This document shows positions 1-8,535 of a DNA stretch of 64,000 nucleotides, one piece after another. The notes beneath the pieces were generated by a model. That model was not told where the DNA came from and did not search any database. It saw only the letters and a program-made list of their open reading frames with translations. A program made the translations under genes and the position numbers. Positions within the stretch are counted from its first letter, which is position 1. Each line of letters opens with the position of its first letter. The DNA is from Granulicella paludicola (lineage in GTDB: Bacteria > Acidobacteriota > Terriglobia > Terriglobales > Acidobacteriaceae), in assembly GCF_025685545.1 (NCBI RefSeq), contig NZ_JAGSYC010000026.1:62001-126000 (forward strand), given 5' to 3'.

Positions 1-483
1 TTCGTTATCGGTGGGCCGATGGGCGATACCGGCCTCACTGGTCGCAAGATCATCGTCGATACCTACGGCGGCATGGGCCGTCATGGCGGCGGCGCCTTCA
101 GCGGCAAGGATTCGACCAAAGTCGATCGCTCGGCTGCCTATATGGCGCGCTACGTTGCGAAGAACATCGTCGCTGCGGGTCTCGCAGACCGCTGCGAGGT
201 ACAGCTTGCCTACGCCATCGGCGTGGTTGAGCCGGTTTCGATCCGCATCGACACCTTCGGTACAGGCAAGGCTTCGGAAGCTCGCCTCATCGAGCTGGTC
301 CGCGAGAACTTCAAGCTGACGCCGAAGGGCATCATCGAGAGCCTCGACCTGCGCCGCCCGATCTTCAAGAAGACCGCTGCGTACGGCCATTTTGGCCGCT
401 CGGGCGACTCCTTCACGTGGGAAGCAACCGACAAGGCTGAGGCGCTGAAGGCTGGCGCTCAGGCTGAGCTCGCTGCCAAGTAG
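1..483 (+). CDS. metK: S-adenosylmethionine synthase, C-terminal part (5' end outside window)
   Basis: The frame is open from base 1 and reads [14 protein letters not shown] onward, so the gene starts upstream of the window. About 160 C-terminal residues of a roughly 390-residue enzyme are present. The family signature around GGGAFSGKD and the following [10 protein letters not shown] segment are intact. The enzyme makes S-adenosylmethionine from methionine and ATP in the cytosol and works as a tetramer; the ATP- and metal-binding N-terminal domain lies outside the window. The frame ends at TAG and is followed 18 bases later by a strong hairpin. Identity is very secure because of the signature. 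Confidence 0.97.
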   Translation, partial: FVIGGPMGDTGLTGRKIIVDTYGGMGRHGGGAFSGKDSTKVDRSAAYMARYVAKNIVAAGLADRCEVQLAYAIGVVEPVSIRIDTFGTGKASEARLIELVRENFKLTPKGIIESLDLRRPIFKKTAAYGHFGRSGDSFTWEATDKAEALKAGAQAELAAK

Positions 484-500
484 TCAGTCAGTACGAAAAC

Positions 501-532
501 AAAACGGGCGATCCGCCAGGATCGCCCGTTTT
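501..532. terminator. Bidirectional intrinsic terminator between metK and the S53 protease gene
   Basis: A perfect 14-bp inverted repeat (501-514 with 519-532) has a GCCA loop. It begins with AAAA and ends with TTTT, so it can act on both strands. It lies between two convergent genes. Confidence 0.85.
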
Positions 533-550
533 GCTTTGAAGATGACAGCT

Positions 551-3067
551 CTAGTTGATGGTGACAGCAAAGATGGAGCTAGCTGTCGCCGAAGAGGAGC
601 TGCCCGTTAAGGTGACGGTGTAGTTTCCAGCGCTACTCTTGGGAACAGGCGTTGAGATCGTAGTCCCGGAGTTTCCGCTGCAACCCATCAGTGTCGCGAC
701 AGACGACATAGCAAGGACCATCAACGCGAGGCTCGGCCAGGAACGGCGTCGGGGTGCGAAGGCCATAAGCAGCGCGAAGATTGCGCCTCCGCCCAGTGTG
801 GCGGCGTAGATAGAGTTGTGCTGCATCGATACTGGTGTCGAAGCCGTTGCCGTGGTCGACGAGATGGTCACAACTGCGTTCGCGTTGCCAGTGGCCGTCA
901 AGGTGACAGAGCCAGGACTGATCGCGCAACTTGGCTGATACGCCGCGGTGCTCGTGCTGACCGAGCAACTTAGCGAAACGGACCCGGCAAAGCCGTTTAC
1001 CGACGTGATGACGATGGCGTCAGTATTGCCTGACGTGGCGCCTGAAATGAAGCTCAGCGAAGGAGTGCTTGCCGCAACGCTGAACTGCGTGGTGGCAGCG
1101 GTGATGAACTTTGCCACATCGAGCGAGCCCAACCCGGTCGCCTGGTCATATCCTGCTATGACCGCGTAACCCGCAAGCCCCCCGGTGAGAGCGGTGGAGC
1201 TTGGCGTGCTGTTATTGCACATAGACGCGACCGAGACAGAACAGTTGCTGACGCCAGAGGTAGCCACGGTCACGTCGTGAAAGGCAGATGGTGCCGTCTG
1301 CGCCACGCGATATAGTAACGGATTCAGGTTGCCCTGGGCTGCGCCAGCTTTCGTATTGAGCAGCGCGGTGATCGAGGCCATGGCAGGCGCAGCCGCCGAG
1401 GTGCCAGCTAGATACTCGTAATAGCCATTTGCACAGTTTCCGCCGGAGTACGCCAGGCACGAGTAGTAGGCATCGTGCACGGCAGAGCTGAAGGAGACAT
1501 CAGGCTGGTCGCGAAAGCCGTCTGCCGGAACGCCGACGCCTGTCTGCCACGTGGGCTTGGCAATATACTGGCTGACGCCGCCACCACCCGCCTGCACATC
1601 GTAGCTCGTCACGCCATTGGACACGTTCGCTGGCTCGTTCCATGCGCCCTCCGGGATATAGGACAGCACCGAGGAAAGTCCGGAGGAGTTAGTAGACGAC
1701 CAGTAGAGCGACGCGCTTGTTGCGTCGTTGAACTCGGTGCCTCCCACGCAGGTGTCATAGCTTGAAGAACAAATGTAGTTCACGCTGCGGACCGGAGTGT
1801 TCGCAGGCGCAACAGCGAAATCCGAGGCACACCCAGCCGCCCCGGAGTCTCCAGCGCATACAAACGTGGAGATGCCTTCCGCTGCCGCGGTTTGGAAGAG
1901 GGTGTCCCAGGCCGCCGTATTCGCGGCGGTATGCACGGCCTCACAACCATAAAACGAGATGGACATAACGGGGTCGAGCAACGTGTTCACGTTGTACGAA
2001 GCCGCTGCCATGATGCCCCCTGTTGAATTGGGCGCCACCACAAGATCAGTGACCGCTCCCGGAGCTGTACTGAGCGTGCGGTTCACGTCAAGCGTCGATT
2101 CGAGCTGGTCACCGTTGCCCGTCTGTCCTGGGTCCGTACCCGTTGCAAGAATCGTGTTTAACTTATAGTTTGTCACCCCAACTTTTGCGGCCCACTCAGA
2201 AATATCCGTCGCTGCAACGTCAGAGCGATCTATGACAGCAATGTGCTGTGCGTTTCCACCGATCGTTGCCCCGGTGTTGCCGCTGGCATAGACACTGCCG
2301 ATGTCATACAGCACGCTAAAGTCGTTCGGCGTAATAAGGTGCGTTCCATTGCTGGCGGTATAGAAGGGACGAAGGTTCTCGCCGACGGCCGCCGAACTCT
2401 GCTCCAGATGTCCCACCCCGCCGTAGGCAGCTGGCTCAGGCTGTAAATCGTCGAGGCCGTCGATGTACCGAAGTACGCCAGCAAACGCAGCGGGCATCGA
2501 CGGCTCTTTATTGAGAGCAAGATGCTCTCTGCCTTGTCTTCCGTAATAGCTGAAGCTGGTTTGAAACGCGCTGCCAATCTTCGATACCGGCCCCGTGACA
2601 CGGAGCACCATGCGGCTCGGTGAGGTGTCATCCACCGTCAGCCCTTGCGCAGTAACCCAGGAAGCGATAGCACTGACATCCGCCTGTGTCGGCCCATACA
2701 TCTGCCCGATCTGTTGCGGGGTTAGCCAGTGGTGATAGAGCGGTGATGCAGGGTTCTGCTGATCTGCAAGAAGCTGCTCAAAGGCCGCCTGCACGTTTGG
2801 ATCGCGCTGCAGGATGAACGATACGTGCATCGTCGTCAAAAGGTCGACTCGAAGGGGAGAGAGGTTTTCGCTCCCTACCCAGGCCGGCACATGCCCCTTC
2901 AATATCGCCTGCGAAGAAAGGTTGGCGTGTGCTGGAATGCGGTCCCTCTGCACAGGAGTCTTGAGAGAGACCTGACTATGCATGGGAAGCGTTGGACCAG
3001 AGGCTGCGAAAAGACCGAAGGCGACTGCCAGCAGAACTCGACAGGAGACAGGAGACGCGAGACGCAT
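551..3067 (-). CDS. S53 family (pro-kumamolisin/sedolisin) exported serine-carboxyl protease
   Basis: The 838-residue product starts with a signal peptide (about residues 1-30). An activation domain (about 60-210) follows and contains HHWLTPQQIG, typical of pro-kumamolisin. The catalytic domain runs to about 655. The S53 residues are visible: Glu323 and Asp327 in LESTLD, the oxyanion Asp407 in CAGDSGA and the nucleophile Ser557 in GTSAAAPAMA. Asp598 and the GYDQATGLGSLD segment fit the C-terminal calcium site. Residues about 660-838 form an extra region: an Ig-like half, two hydrophobic segments (757-771 and 778-794) around APRRRSW, then GCSG and a final beta-rich stretch. Such proteases cleave proteins at acidic pH, here probably at or outside the cell surface. 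The start is supported by AAGGAAG just upstream of ATG. Confidence is high for the family and low for the tail. Confidence 0.93.
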   Translation of the reverse strand: MRLASPVSCRVLLAVAFGLFAASGPTLPMHSQVSLKTPVQRDRIPAHANLSSQAILKGHVPAWVGSENLSPLRVDLLTTMHVSFILQRDPNVQAAFEQLLADQQNPASPLYHHWLTPQQIGQMYGPTQADVSAIASWVTAQGLTVDDTSPSRMVLRVTGPVSKIGSAFQTSFSYYGRQGREHLALNKEPSMPAAFAGVLRYIDGLDDLQPEPAAYGGVGHLEQSSAAVGENLRPFYTASNGTHLITPNDFSVLYDIGSVYASGNTGATIGGNAQHIAVIDRSDVAATDISEWAAKVGVTNYKLNTILATGTDPGQTGNGDQLESTLDVNRTLSTAPGAVTDLVVAPNSTGGIMAAASYNVNTLLDPVMSISFYGCEAVHTAANTAAWDTLFQTAAAEGISTFVCAGDSGAAGCASDFAVAPANTPVRSVNYICSSSYDTCVGGTEFNDATSASLYWSSTNSSGLSSVLSYIPEGAWNEPANVSNGVTSYDVQAGGGGVSQYIAKPTWQTGVGVPADGFRDQPDVSFSSAVHDAYYSCLAYSGGNCANGYYEYLAGTSAAAPAMASITALLNTKAGAAQGNLNPLLYRVAQTAPSAFHDVTVATSGVSNCSVSVASMCNNSTPSSTALTGGLAGYAVIAGYDQATGLGSLDVAKFITAATTQFSVAASTPSLSFISGATSGNTDAIVITSVNGFAGSVSLSCSVSTSTAAYQPSCAISPGSVTLTATGNANAVVTISSTTATASTPVSMQHNSIYAATLGGGAIFALLMAFAPRRRSWPSLALMVLAMSSVATLMGCSGNSGTTISTPVPKSSAGNYTVTLTGSSSSATASSIFAVTIN

Positions 3068-3182
3068 AAAACTTCCTTGGGCGGCGTGGGGAAAGATAGC
3101 AAAACTATACCGCCATCAATAGAAGTTCGCCACCAATTGTTTCCATCTTCATCTTGTCCACTTTGTTCTTTCGGTCATGACC

Positions 3183-4436
3183 TTAGCGGGGCACACTCTC
3201 GATCGATACATGCCTGATGACCACCGGTGTCAGCGGTTTGTTGTGGGCGTCGCGAGGCACGCGCGCGATCTCTTCCACCAGTTTCACCGAGGCGTCGTCA
3301 CACTGACCGAAGATCGTGTAATTGCCGTCCAGGCGATGCACGGTGTGCTCGGTGATGAAGAACTCGCTCTCGTTCGTTCCGGGTCCAGAGTTCGCATAGG
3401 CCAGCCGCCCAGGGCGATCGAAGGTAAGCCCCGGCACGATCTCGTTGTCGAACTTGAAGCCGAGGCTGCCACCACCTTCAGGATCGCCGGGCATGTCCGC
3501 GTTCTGCACCATGAAGTCAGGGATCACGCGACCGAAGCTCAACCCTTCGTAGAACTTCTTGCCACGCACCTCCGCATGCGTAGCGGGACTCTTGAATGGC
3601 TTTGTACCCTGCGCAAGTCCGATGAAGTTCGCCACCCCGATCGGCGCCTCTTTACTGAACAGCCTGCAAGTGAAGGTTCCTTTGCTCGTCTCGATCTGTA
3701 CGGTTGGCCCGGTCGGTTCCGGCGGTGCGACAGCCGGCGCAGGCAACGGGGGCACTGAGAGCGTCGCTTCCCCCGCGATAGGCCCCGCAGGCGCAGGCAG
3801 CGGCTGGCCTTCTGCGACGATGACCACCCGACGCAGCACCACGGGCTTCACTGGATGATTGTCTGTGCTCATCAGCTCATGCGAGATGCTGCGCGCCACC
3901 TCGATGGAATCCTTGTCGCACTGGCCGAAGACCACCGCACGCTTGCTGTATTCCAGATCTGCATCCTGAAGTATCCCGATGATCGAGCTGCTTTGCGCAC
4001 CCTTCACGACCATCGCAATCAGGCGCCCAGCACGGTCGACATCGAGCCCTGTCTTCTCTGGAGTTACGGACGGCCCCGCGATGCCTGTACCCACCGCCGC
4101 GCGGTCACCAGCGGTGATGCCAACCGTCATACCGAAGACCTGCGTGCCGTCGTAAAACGGCTTGCCCTGCTGCACGACGCTGGAGGCGTCGGCCCAATCT
4201 TTCTTCCCTTGCGCCAGCGCGATGAAGTTGGCCGTCGTGATAGGTGCCTGCTTGCTGTACAGCCTGCAAACGACACGTCCCGACGACGTGTCGAAGACTG
4301 CCATCGGCCCTGTCGGCTCGACAATCACATGGCCTTTCGCCGTTCGATGGCCCTGCGCCGCGCCGTGGGGAACGCTGAGAAGCGACACGAGGAAAGCGAC
4401 GCCAGTAGCGAGAGAGAAAAACCTCGGTTTGTGCAT
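3183..4436 (-). CDS. Exported tandem cyclophilin-type peptidyl-prolyl isomerase
   Basis: The 417-residue product has a signal peptide (about 1-28) and two cyclophilin-like domains (about 43-205 and 245-412) joined by a Pro/Ala-rich linker (212-241). The second domain keeps the catalytic core FGRVIPDFMVQ (Arg303, Phe308, Gln311), then SEFFITE and LDGNYTIFGQ. The first domain keeps the fold landmarks SKQAPITTANFIALAQG and VVFGQCD but has FGMTVGITAG where the catalytic Arg/Phe/Gln segment should be, so it is probably inactive. The likely role is proline isomerisation during periplasmic protein folding. The gene is divergent from the transglutaminase-like gene at 4623. Spacing between the purine-rich AGAGGG and the ATG is very short, so the exact start is less certain. 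Confidence 0.9.
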   Translation of the reverse strand: MHKPRFFSLATGVAFLVSLLSVPHGAAQGHRTAKGHVIVEPTGPMAVFDTSSGRVVCRLYSKQAPITTANFIALAQGKKDWADASSVVQQGKPFYDGTQVFGMTVGITAGDRAAVGTGIAGPSVTPEKTGLDVDRAGRLIAMVVKGAQSSSIIGILQDADLEYSKRAVVFGQCDKDSIEVARSISHELMSTDNHPVKPVVLRRVVIVAEGQPLPAPAGPIAGEATLSVPPLPAPAVAPPEPTGPTVQIETSKGTFTCRLFSKEAPIGVANFIGLAQGTKPFKSPATHAEVRGKKFYEGLSFGRVIPDFMVQNADMPGDPEGGGSLGFKFDNEIVPGLTFDRPGRLAYANSGPGTNESEFFITEHTVHRLDGNYTIFGQCDDASVKLVEEIARVPRDAHNKPLTPVVIRHVSIESVPR

Positions 4437-4442
4437 CCCTCT

Positions 4443-4495
4443 GTGATATCACGGCCTCCCACGAGATTTGCCATTAATGCGAAAGTGATATCGTC
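4443..4495. promoter_or_regulatory. Two copies of gtgatatc between divergent genes; possible operator
   Basis: A perfect 10-bp palindrome gtgatatcac sits at 4443-4452, just upstream of the cyclophilin ATG. The half gtgatatcg is repeated at 4485-4493, 42 bp away (about four helical turns). The placement between divergent genes fits a regulator site, but such short repeats also arise by chance. Confidence 0.2.
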
Positions 4496-4622
4496 GGCTG
4501 ACACACACATTCCGCGCCCCGTCTGCGCGCGAAGGCACCCCGCATCCTCTTCCGGGCATCTTAATTCTCCAGGCTCATACACTTGTCTGCGTCCTTAACT
4601 CCACTTCTGCACGAGGTTCCAT

Positions 4623-5522
4623 TTGCGAATCCAGTCCCAATACGACATCCACTTCGAGTTGCAGAAGCCCACGCCCATCGTCTCGATGCTGCGTCTCCAT
4701 ACCAGCGTGCTGCCGACCCTGAAGGGCGTAGAGAACTGCACCGTCGAGTCCTCAGGCAGCGCGGCGCCAATCGCCGTCACAGAATATACAGATGTCTTCG
4801 ATAACCGCTGTTCGCGCTTCGTCGCGCCTCCGGGCCTGCTGATGCTGCGCGGGAGCTACATCACTGAGTCTCCCGAGCTGCGTGACCCGCAGGGCTTCGG
4901 CCTGCCCACCACGCCAGTGGAAGATCTTCCCTCCGATGTGCTGCAGTTCCTCGTACCCAGCCGCTATTGCGAAGTCGACCGCTTCGGCGCCATCGCGCAG
5001 GATACGTTTGGACATCTGGGTAGCGGCTGGGCTCTCGCCGCCAGCATCCGCGACTGGGTGCACGAAAAGGTGAGCTTCAACTATCAGATGGCACGCGCCA
5101 CCAAGACCGCCATGGACGTTTACACCGAGCGCGTCGGCGTCTGCCGCGACTTCCAGCATCTCGCCGTGACATTCTCACGCTGCATGAATATTCCTGCGCG
5201 CTACGTGACCGGTTACCTCGGCGACATCCGCCTGCCCTATAGCGGCGTTGGCGACTTCAGCGCCTGGTATCAGGTTTGGCTCGGCGGCAAGTGGTGGGAC
5301 ATGGATGCTCGCCACAATGATCCTCGTTTCGGCCGTACGCTGATGGCCGTTGGTCGCGATGCTGCCGACGTCGCCATCACCACCAGCTTCGGCAATGCGG
5401 ACCTGCGTAAGTTCTGGGTGGACTCCGTCGAAATCGACGCTGAAGGAAAACCTGTCCCGCTTCCAGTGAAGTTCACCGCGGACAACGCCGTGCCTCCCCA
5501 GCCGACGACTGCGACCACCTAA
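4623..5522 (+). CDS. Transglutaminase-like (COG1305) protein with altered catalytic His
   Basis: The 299-residue product has an N-terminal beta-rich region (about 1-100) and a transglutaminase-like core. The core nucleophile is Cys174 in GVCRDFQHLAVTF and the acid is probably Asp228 in DMDARHN. The position that normally carries the catalytic His (usually HAW) is Ser213 in GDFSAWYQVW. Papain-like members of this family act as amidases, proteases or acyl transferases. Loss of the His would impair that chemistry unless another residue replaces it. The start is TTG with GAGG six bases upstream, and no ATG fits the conserved N-terminus. There is no signal peptide, so it is probably cytosolic. The stop codon overlaps the stop of the convergent receptor gene by 4 bp. 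Confidence 0.85.
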   Translation: MRIQSQYDIHFELQKPTPIVSMLRLHTSVLPTLKGVENCTVESSGSAAPIAVTEYTDVFDNRCSRFVAPPGLLMLRGSYITESPELRDPQGFGLPTTPVEDLPSDVLQFLVPSRYCEVDRFGAIAQDTFGHLGSGWALAASIRDWVHEKVSFNYQMARATKTAMDVYTERVGVCRDFQHLAVTFSRCMNIPARYVTGYLGDIRLPYSGVGDFSAWYQVWLGGKWWDMDARHNDPRFGRTLMAVGRDAADVAITTSFGNADLRKFWVDSVEIDAEGKPVPLPVKFTADNAVPPQPTTATT

Positions 5523-8368
5523 AAGTAGAACGCCGAGCGAAACCGGATCACGCGGTTCGCCGCCGGGTTTGCATCAAAGAATGAGGTCAGTGTCGTCGAC
5601 TTGCCGAAGTATGGCGACGTGAGGACCCCAATCGGTGGCCCCGGATTCACATGGTTAAATACGTTGTCGATACCCATGCCAATCTGTAGGCGATAGCGCT
5701 TCGGAGGAAGGTCAGCCTTCGCAACCGGCTTCGCGGGCGTTGCGGCATCACCTGGCTTGGCAGGAGGCGACGGTGGGGCGGGTGGACGCGGTCCAAAGTG
5801 GAAGCTCTTGCTTGCATAAAGTTCCGTATAGGCAAGACCCGGAGCGTTGCCATAGTTGATTGGGATGATCGTCTGGCCCGCTATCGGACTAGTATCGAAG
5901 TTCCCGAACGCCGTCTTCACCACCGAGCTGCGCGTGAGGTCTGTAGCAAACGCAGGGCGGTCGTTGTAAATGGTATCGCCATTGTTGTCCTGCCCCGTGG
6001 TGATGTCGAAGTATGTATGCCCACTGAGTGCGACAAAGCCGTTGATCTGAACATCCCATCCCGGTTCCGCGTTGAAGCCCGTGAACAGCTGCCGCGGCGA
6101 GTATCCACCAGCAAACGGACCTTTGTCCGCTGCTAGGTCATAGCTGTTCGATGCGAAGACATTTGCACCAAAGGCATCGGCGTCCTGGTGTGAAAGTCCT
6201 CCCCAGGCCCACACCGACAGCTTTTTCGTCAGGTTCAAATTGGGGTTGAAGCCAAGCGTGTGGCCGTTGCTGACGCCGCCCGAGGAAAACTGATACACAT
6301 TCTGGTGCCCGCCCAGCGGACGCGTGCCGTTCGGCAGAGGCGCATTGATATTGAGCGAATCGAACTGATGAATCGAGCGCCGCTGCATGTACATCACGGA
6401 GAGACTGCCCCACTTGCCCAAGGAGTGGTCGACGGAGAGCAGCCCCTGCATCCGCTGCGAAGCGCGCAGGTGTGGGTCGATCTGATACACGGTTGAAGCC
6501 GAAGCCGAGAGCCCCGCCGTGCTAGGCGGTGTCGTCGTGTTCGGGTTGTATTGGTCCGAGCTTGGGTTCGCGAGATAGTACACCTGCTGCGACACACCAT
6601 TCTGCCGTAGCGATTGCAGGATGTTTGAAGAGGTGAAGCGTGTGTAGAAGAAGCCCGCTCCACCCCGCACCACGAATATCGGTTCCTTCGCCTTGGCGTT
6701 ACGTTTGAAGGAGTACGCGAACTCAAGTCGCGGCCCAAGGTCGAGATGGTCGGGGATCGCCGACTGGCTTTCAACGCGCAGCCCATACGTGAGCGTCAGG
6801 TTCGGCGTAGCCTTCCACTCGTCCTCGGTATACACTCCCAGATCGCCGGTGAGGAGCGAAGCTGACGGCTGTCCCTTCGACACCGTGAGCTGCGTCGCTC
6901 CGCCGCAGGTCGGCGTCCCATCGGTGCCGATCACGCAGGTGGCTCGGATAGTTGCATCGCTCGCACCTGCGGCCAGCCCTTGCTCCGTGAGCTGATACGC
7001 CGTAAGACTGTTGAAGGTGAACTGCCCGTTGTAACCCGCGCTCGAAAGGTTTGCATCGCGCGTAAGCCGATAACGGCCGCCCGTGCGGATGAAGTGTTTG
7101 CCTTCGGTGATCGAGAACTCCTCCCGAAACTCGAAACGGTCCTGGTTGTCGTCCAGCGCCTGCGAGTAGTTACCACCGCTGGTGAACGCTCCTTGCACCA
7201 CAGTCGCCGTCGCGGACGAGTTCGGGTCCTGCCGGCTTCGCGTGCGGATGTACTGGAACGCAGAGTCCGATACGACCTTCGCCGAGAAGACATGCGTGTC
7301 CGTCATCTGGAGCGTCTGTGTGCGGGAATCGCTGTTGAATCCCGCCTCTGGCAGCACAAACTGACCAACACCGCCGTTCGTCGTACTGACATCGTTGAAG
7401 ATGTAGCGTCCGATGAAGGTGTCCTTCGTGCCGAACTGACGATCGAAACGGATCGTATACATCTGACTGAGGATCGGAGCCGACACCGCGAGCGAAACAG
7501 GACCACTGAGCGTCGTCGCGTTGACGACTGCATTCTGAGCTTGATCGTTGCGCGTCATCGAGAAGAAATAAGAACTCTTCTTGCCGAGCGGCCCGCTGAG
7601 GTCTGCGTTGATATAGCTGTTGTGATACGCAGGCTCAGGGCCGTTGTTATACGGATTGTTGCCATTCAGCGCCTTGTCTCCAAAGTTGCCTGCAACATCG
7701 CCCTGCAGCTTGTTGGTGCCGGGCTTGGTGAATATCTCAATGCGGCCGCCACCGAACTGATCGAACTGTGCCGACATTGGGTTCTGGTTGATGCGAATCT
7801 CGCGAATATTCTCCTTCGGCGGCATCGCTCCGCCGGAAAATCCATCCACGAAGATCTGCGGCGGGTTCGTCGGATCGGTACCCGCCAGAGCATTCAACTG
7901 CTGCGTCATCACGGCCGGATCGTCCGAGAAGGTGTCGAGCTTTTTGCCGGAGAAGACCAGCGCGCTCTTGTTAGCCCCACCCTCCGTGCTCAAACCCTCT
8001 TCGCTGTTGACCTGCACCTGCTCCTCTTCCGAGGCAACCGAGAGCGTAACGTTCAGCGTGGCATTCTTTACCGAAAGCGAAACGGCGTTGCGAATGACTG
8101 TGCGAAAGCCTTCCGCTGAGACGATCAGCTGATAGCTTGCAGCTGGAACCTGCAGACTGTAATGTCCCGTTTCGTCCGTGTTCGTCTCGCTATCTTGACT
8201 GGGAGAGTGCAGGTGCAGCGTTGCATGAGGAATCGCTGCGCCTGAAGGATCGAGCACCGCACCACTGACGACGATCTCGCCCGTCGCCGCAGCCTTCTGC
8301 GCAAAGGACAGCCTGGAGCGGCACAACACGAAGAGGCATGCGCACAGAAGTTGCGGGATACGTTTCAT
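5519..8368 (-). CDS. Oar-like TonB-dependent outer-membrane protein with carboxypeptidase-regulatory-like domain
   Basis: The 949-residue product has a signal peptide (about 1-23) and a carboxypeptidase-regulatory-like beta-sandwich (about 30-115, GAVLDPSGAAIPHATL). A plug-like region around 130-230 includes VDGFSGGAMPPKENIREI and the GGGRIEIFTKPGTN segment. A long beta-barrel follows and ends in RFRSAFYF with a terminal Phe, as outer-membrane barrels do. A Pro/Ala-rich loop near residues 860-885 is low complexity. The substrate is unknown; relatives are thought to import oligosaccharides or peptides. AGGA lies about seven bases before the ATG. The hydrolase gene upstream on the same strand is separated by a terminator, so this is probably a separate transcript. 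Confidence 0.9.
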   Translation of the reverse strand: MKRIPQLLCACLFVLCRSRLSFAQKAAATGEIVVSGAVLDPSGAAIPHATLHLHSPSQDSETNTDETGHYSLQVPAASYQLIVSAEGFRTVIRNAVSLSVKNATLNVTLSVASEEEQVQVNSEEGLSTEGGANKSALVFSGKKLDTFSDDPAVMTQQLNALAGTDPTNPPQIFVDGFSGGAMPPKENIREIRINQNPMSAQFDQFGGGRIEIFTKPGTNKLQGDVAGNFGDKALNGNNPYNNGPEPAYHNSYINADLSGPLGKKSSYFFSMTRNDQAQNAVVNATTLSGPVSLAVSAPILSQMYTIRFDRQFGTKDTFIGRYIFNDVSTTNGGVGQFVLPEAGFNSDSRTQTLQMTDTHVFSAKVVSDSAFQYIRTRSRQDPNSSATATVVQGAFTSGGNYSQALDDNQDRFEFREEFSITEGKHFIRTGGRYRLTRDANLSSAGYNGQFTFNSLTAYQLTEQGLAAGASDATIRATCVIGTDGTPTCGGATQLTVSKGQPSASLLTGDLGVYTEDEWKATPNLTLTYGLRVESQSAIPDHLDLGPRLEFAYSFKRNAKAKEPIFVVRGGAGFFYTRFTSSNILQSLRQNGVSQQVYYLANPSSDQYNPNTTTPPSTAGLSASASTVYQIDPHLRASQRMQGLLSVDHSLGKWGSLSVMYMQRRSIHQFDSLNINAPLPNGTRPLGGHQNVYQFSSGGVSNGHTLGFNPNLNLTKKLSVWAWGGLSHQDADAFGANVFASNSYDLAADKGPFAGGYSPRQLFTGFNAEPGWDVQINGFVALSGHTYFDITTGQDNNGDTIYNDRPAFATDLTRSSVVKTAFGNFDTSPIAGQTIIPINYGNAPGLAYTELYASKSFHFGPRPPAPPSPPAKPGDAATPAKPVAKADLPPKRYRLQIGMGIDNVFNHVNPGPPIGVLTSPYFGKSTTLTSFFDANPAANRVIRFRSAFYF

Positions 8369-8481
8369 AAACTTTCCTGGAGAGCTAACTGAAATGCTAT
8401 CTGCGCGTTTAGACCACCTATCCTAAAGACGGTTAGGTCAGAGCTGAAATTATTTTCAAAATTCTTTCTTACCGTGTAACC

Positions 8482-8512
8482 AAAAAAGACGCCCCGAAAT
8501 CTCGGAGCGTCT
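8482..8512 (-). terminator. Rho-independent terminator of the C45-like hydrolase gene
   Basis: Read on the minus strand, an 11-bp stem (one U-G pair) with a GAUU loop is followed by six T residues. It begins 24 bases after the stop of the gene at 8536-9966. Confidence 0.88.
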
Positions 8513-8535
8513 CTCCATCGAGCTCGACTAGTTCC

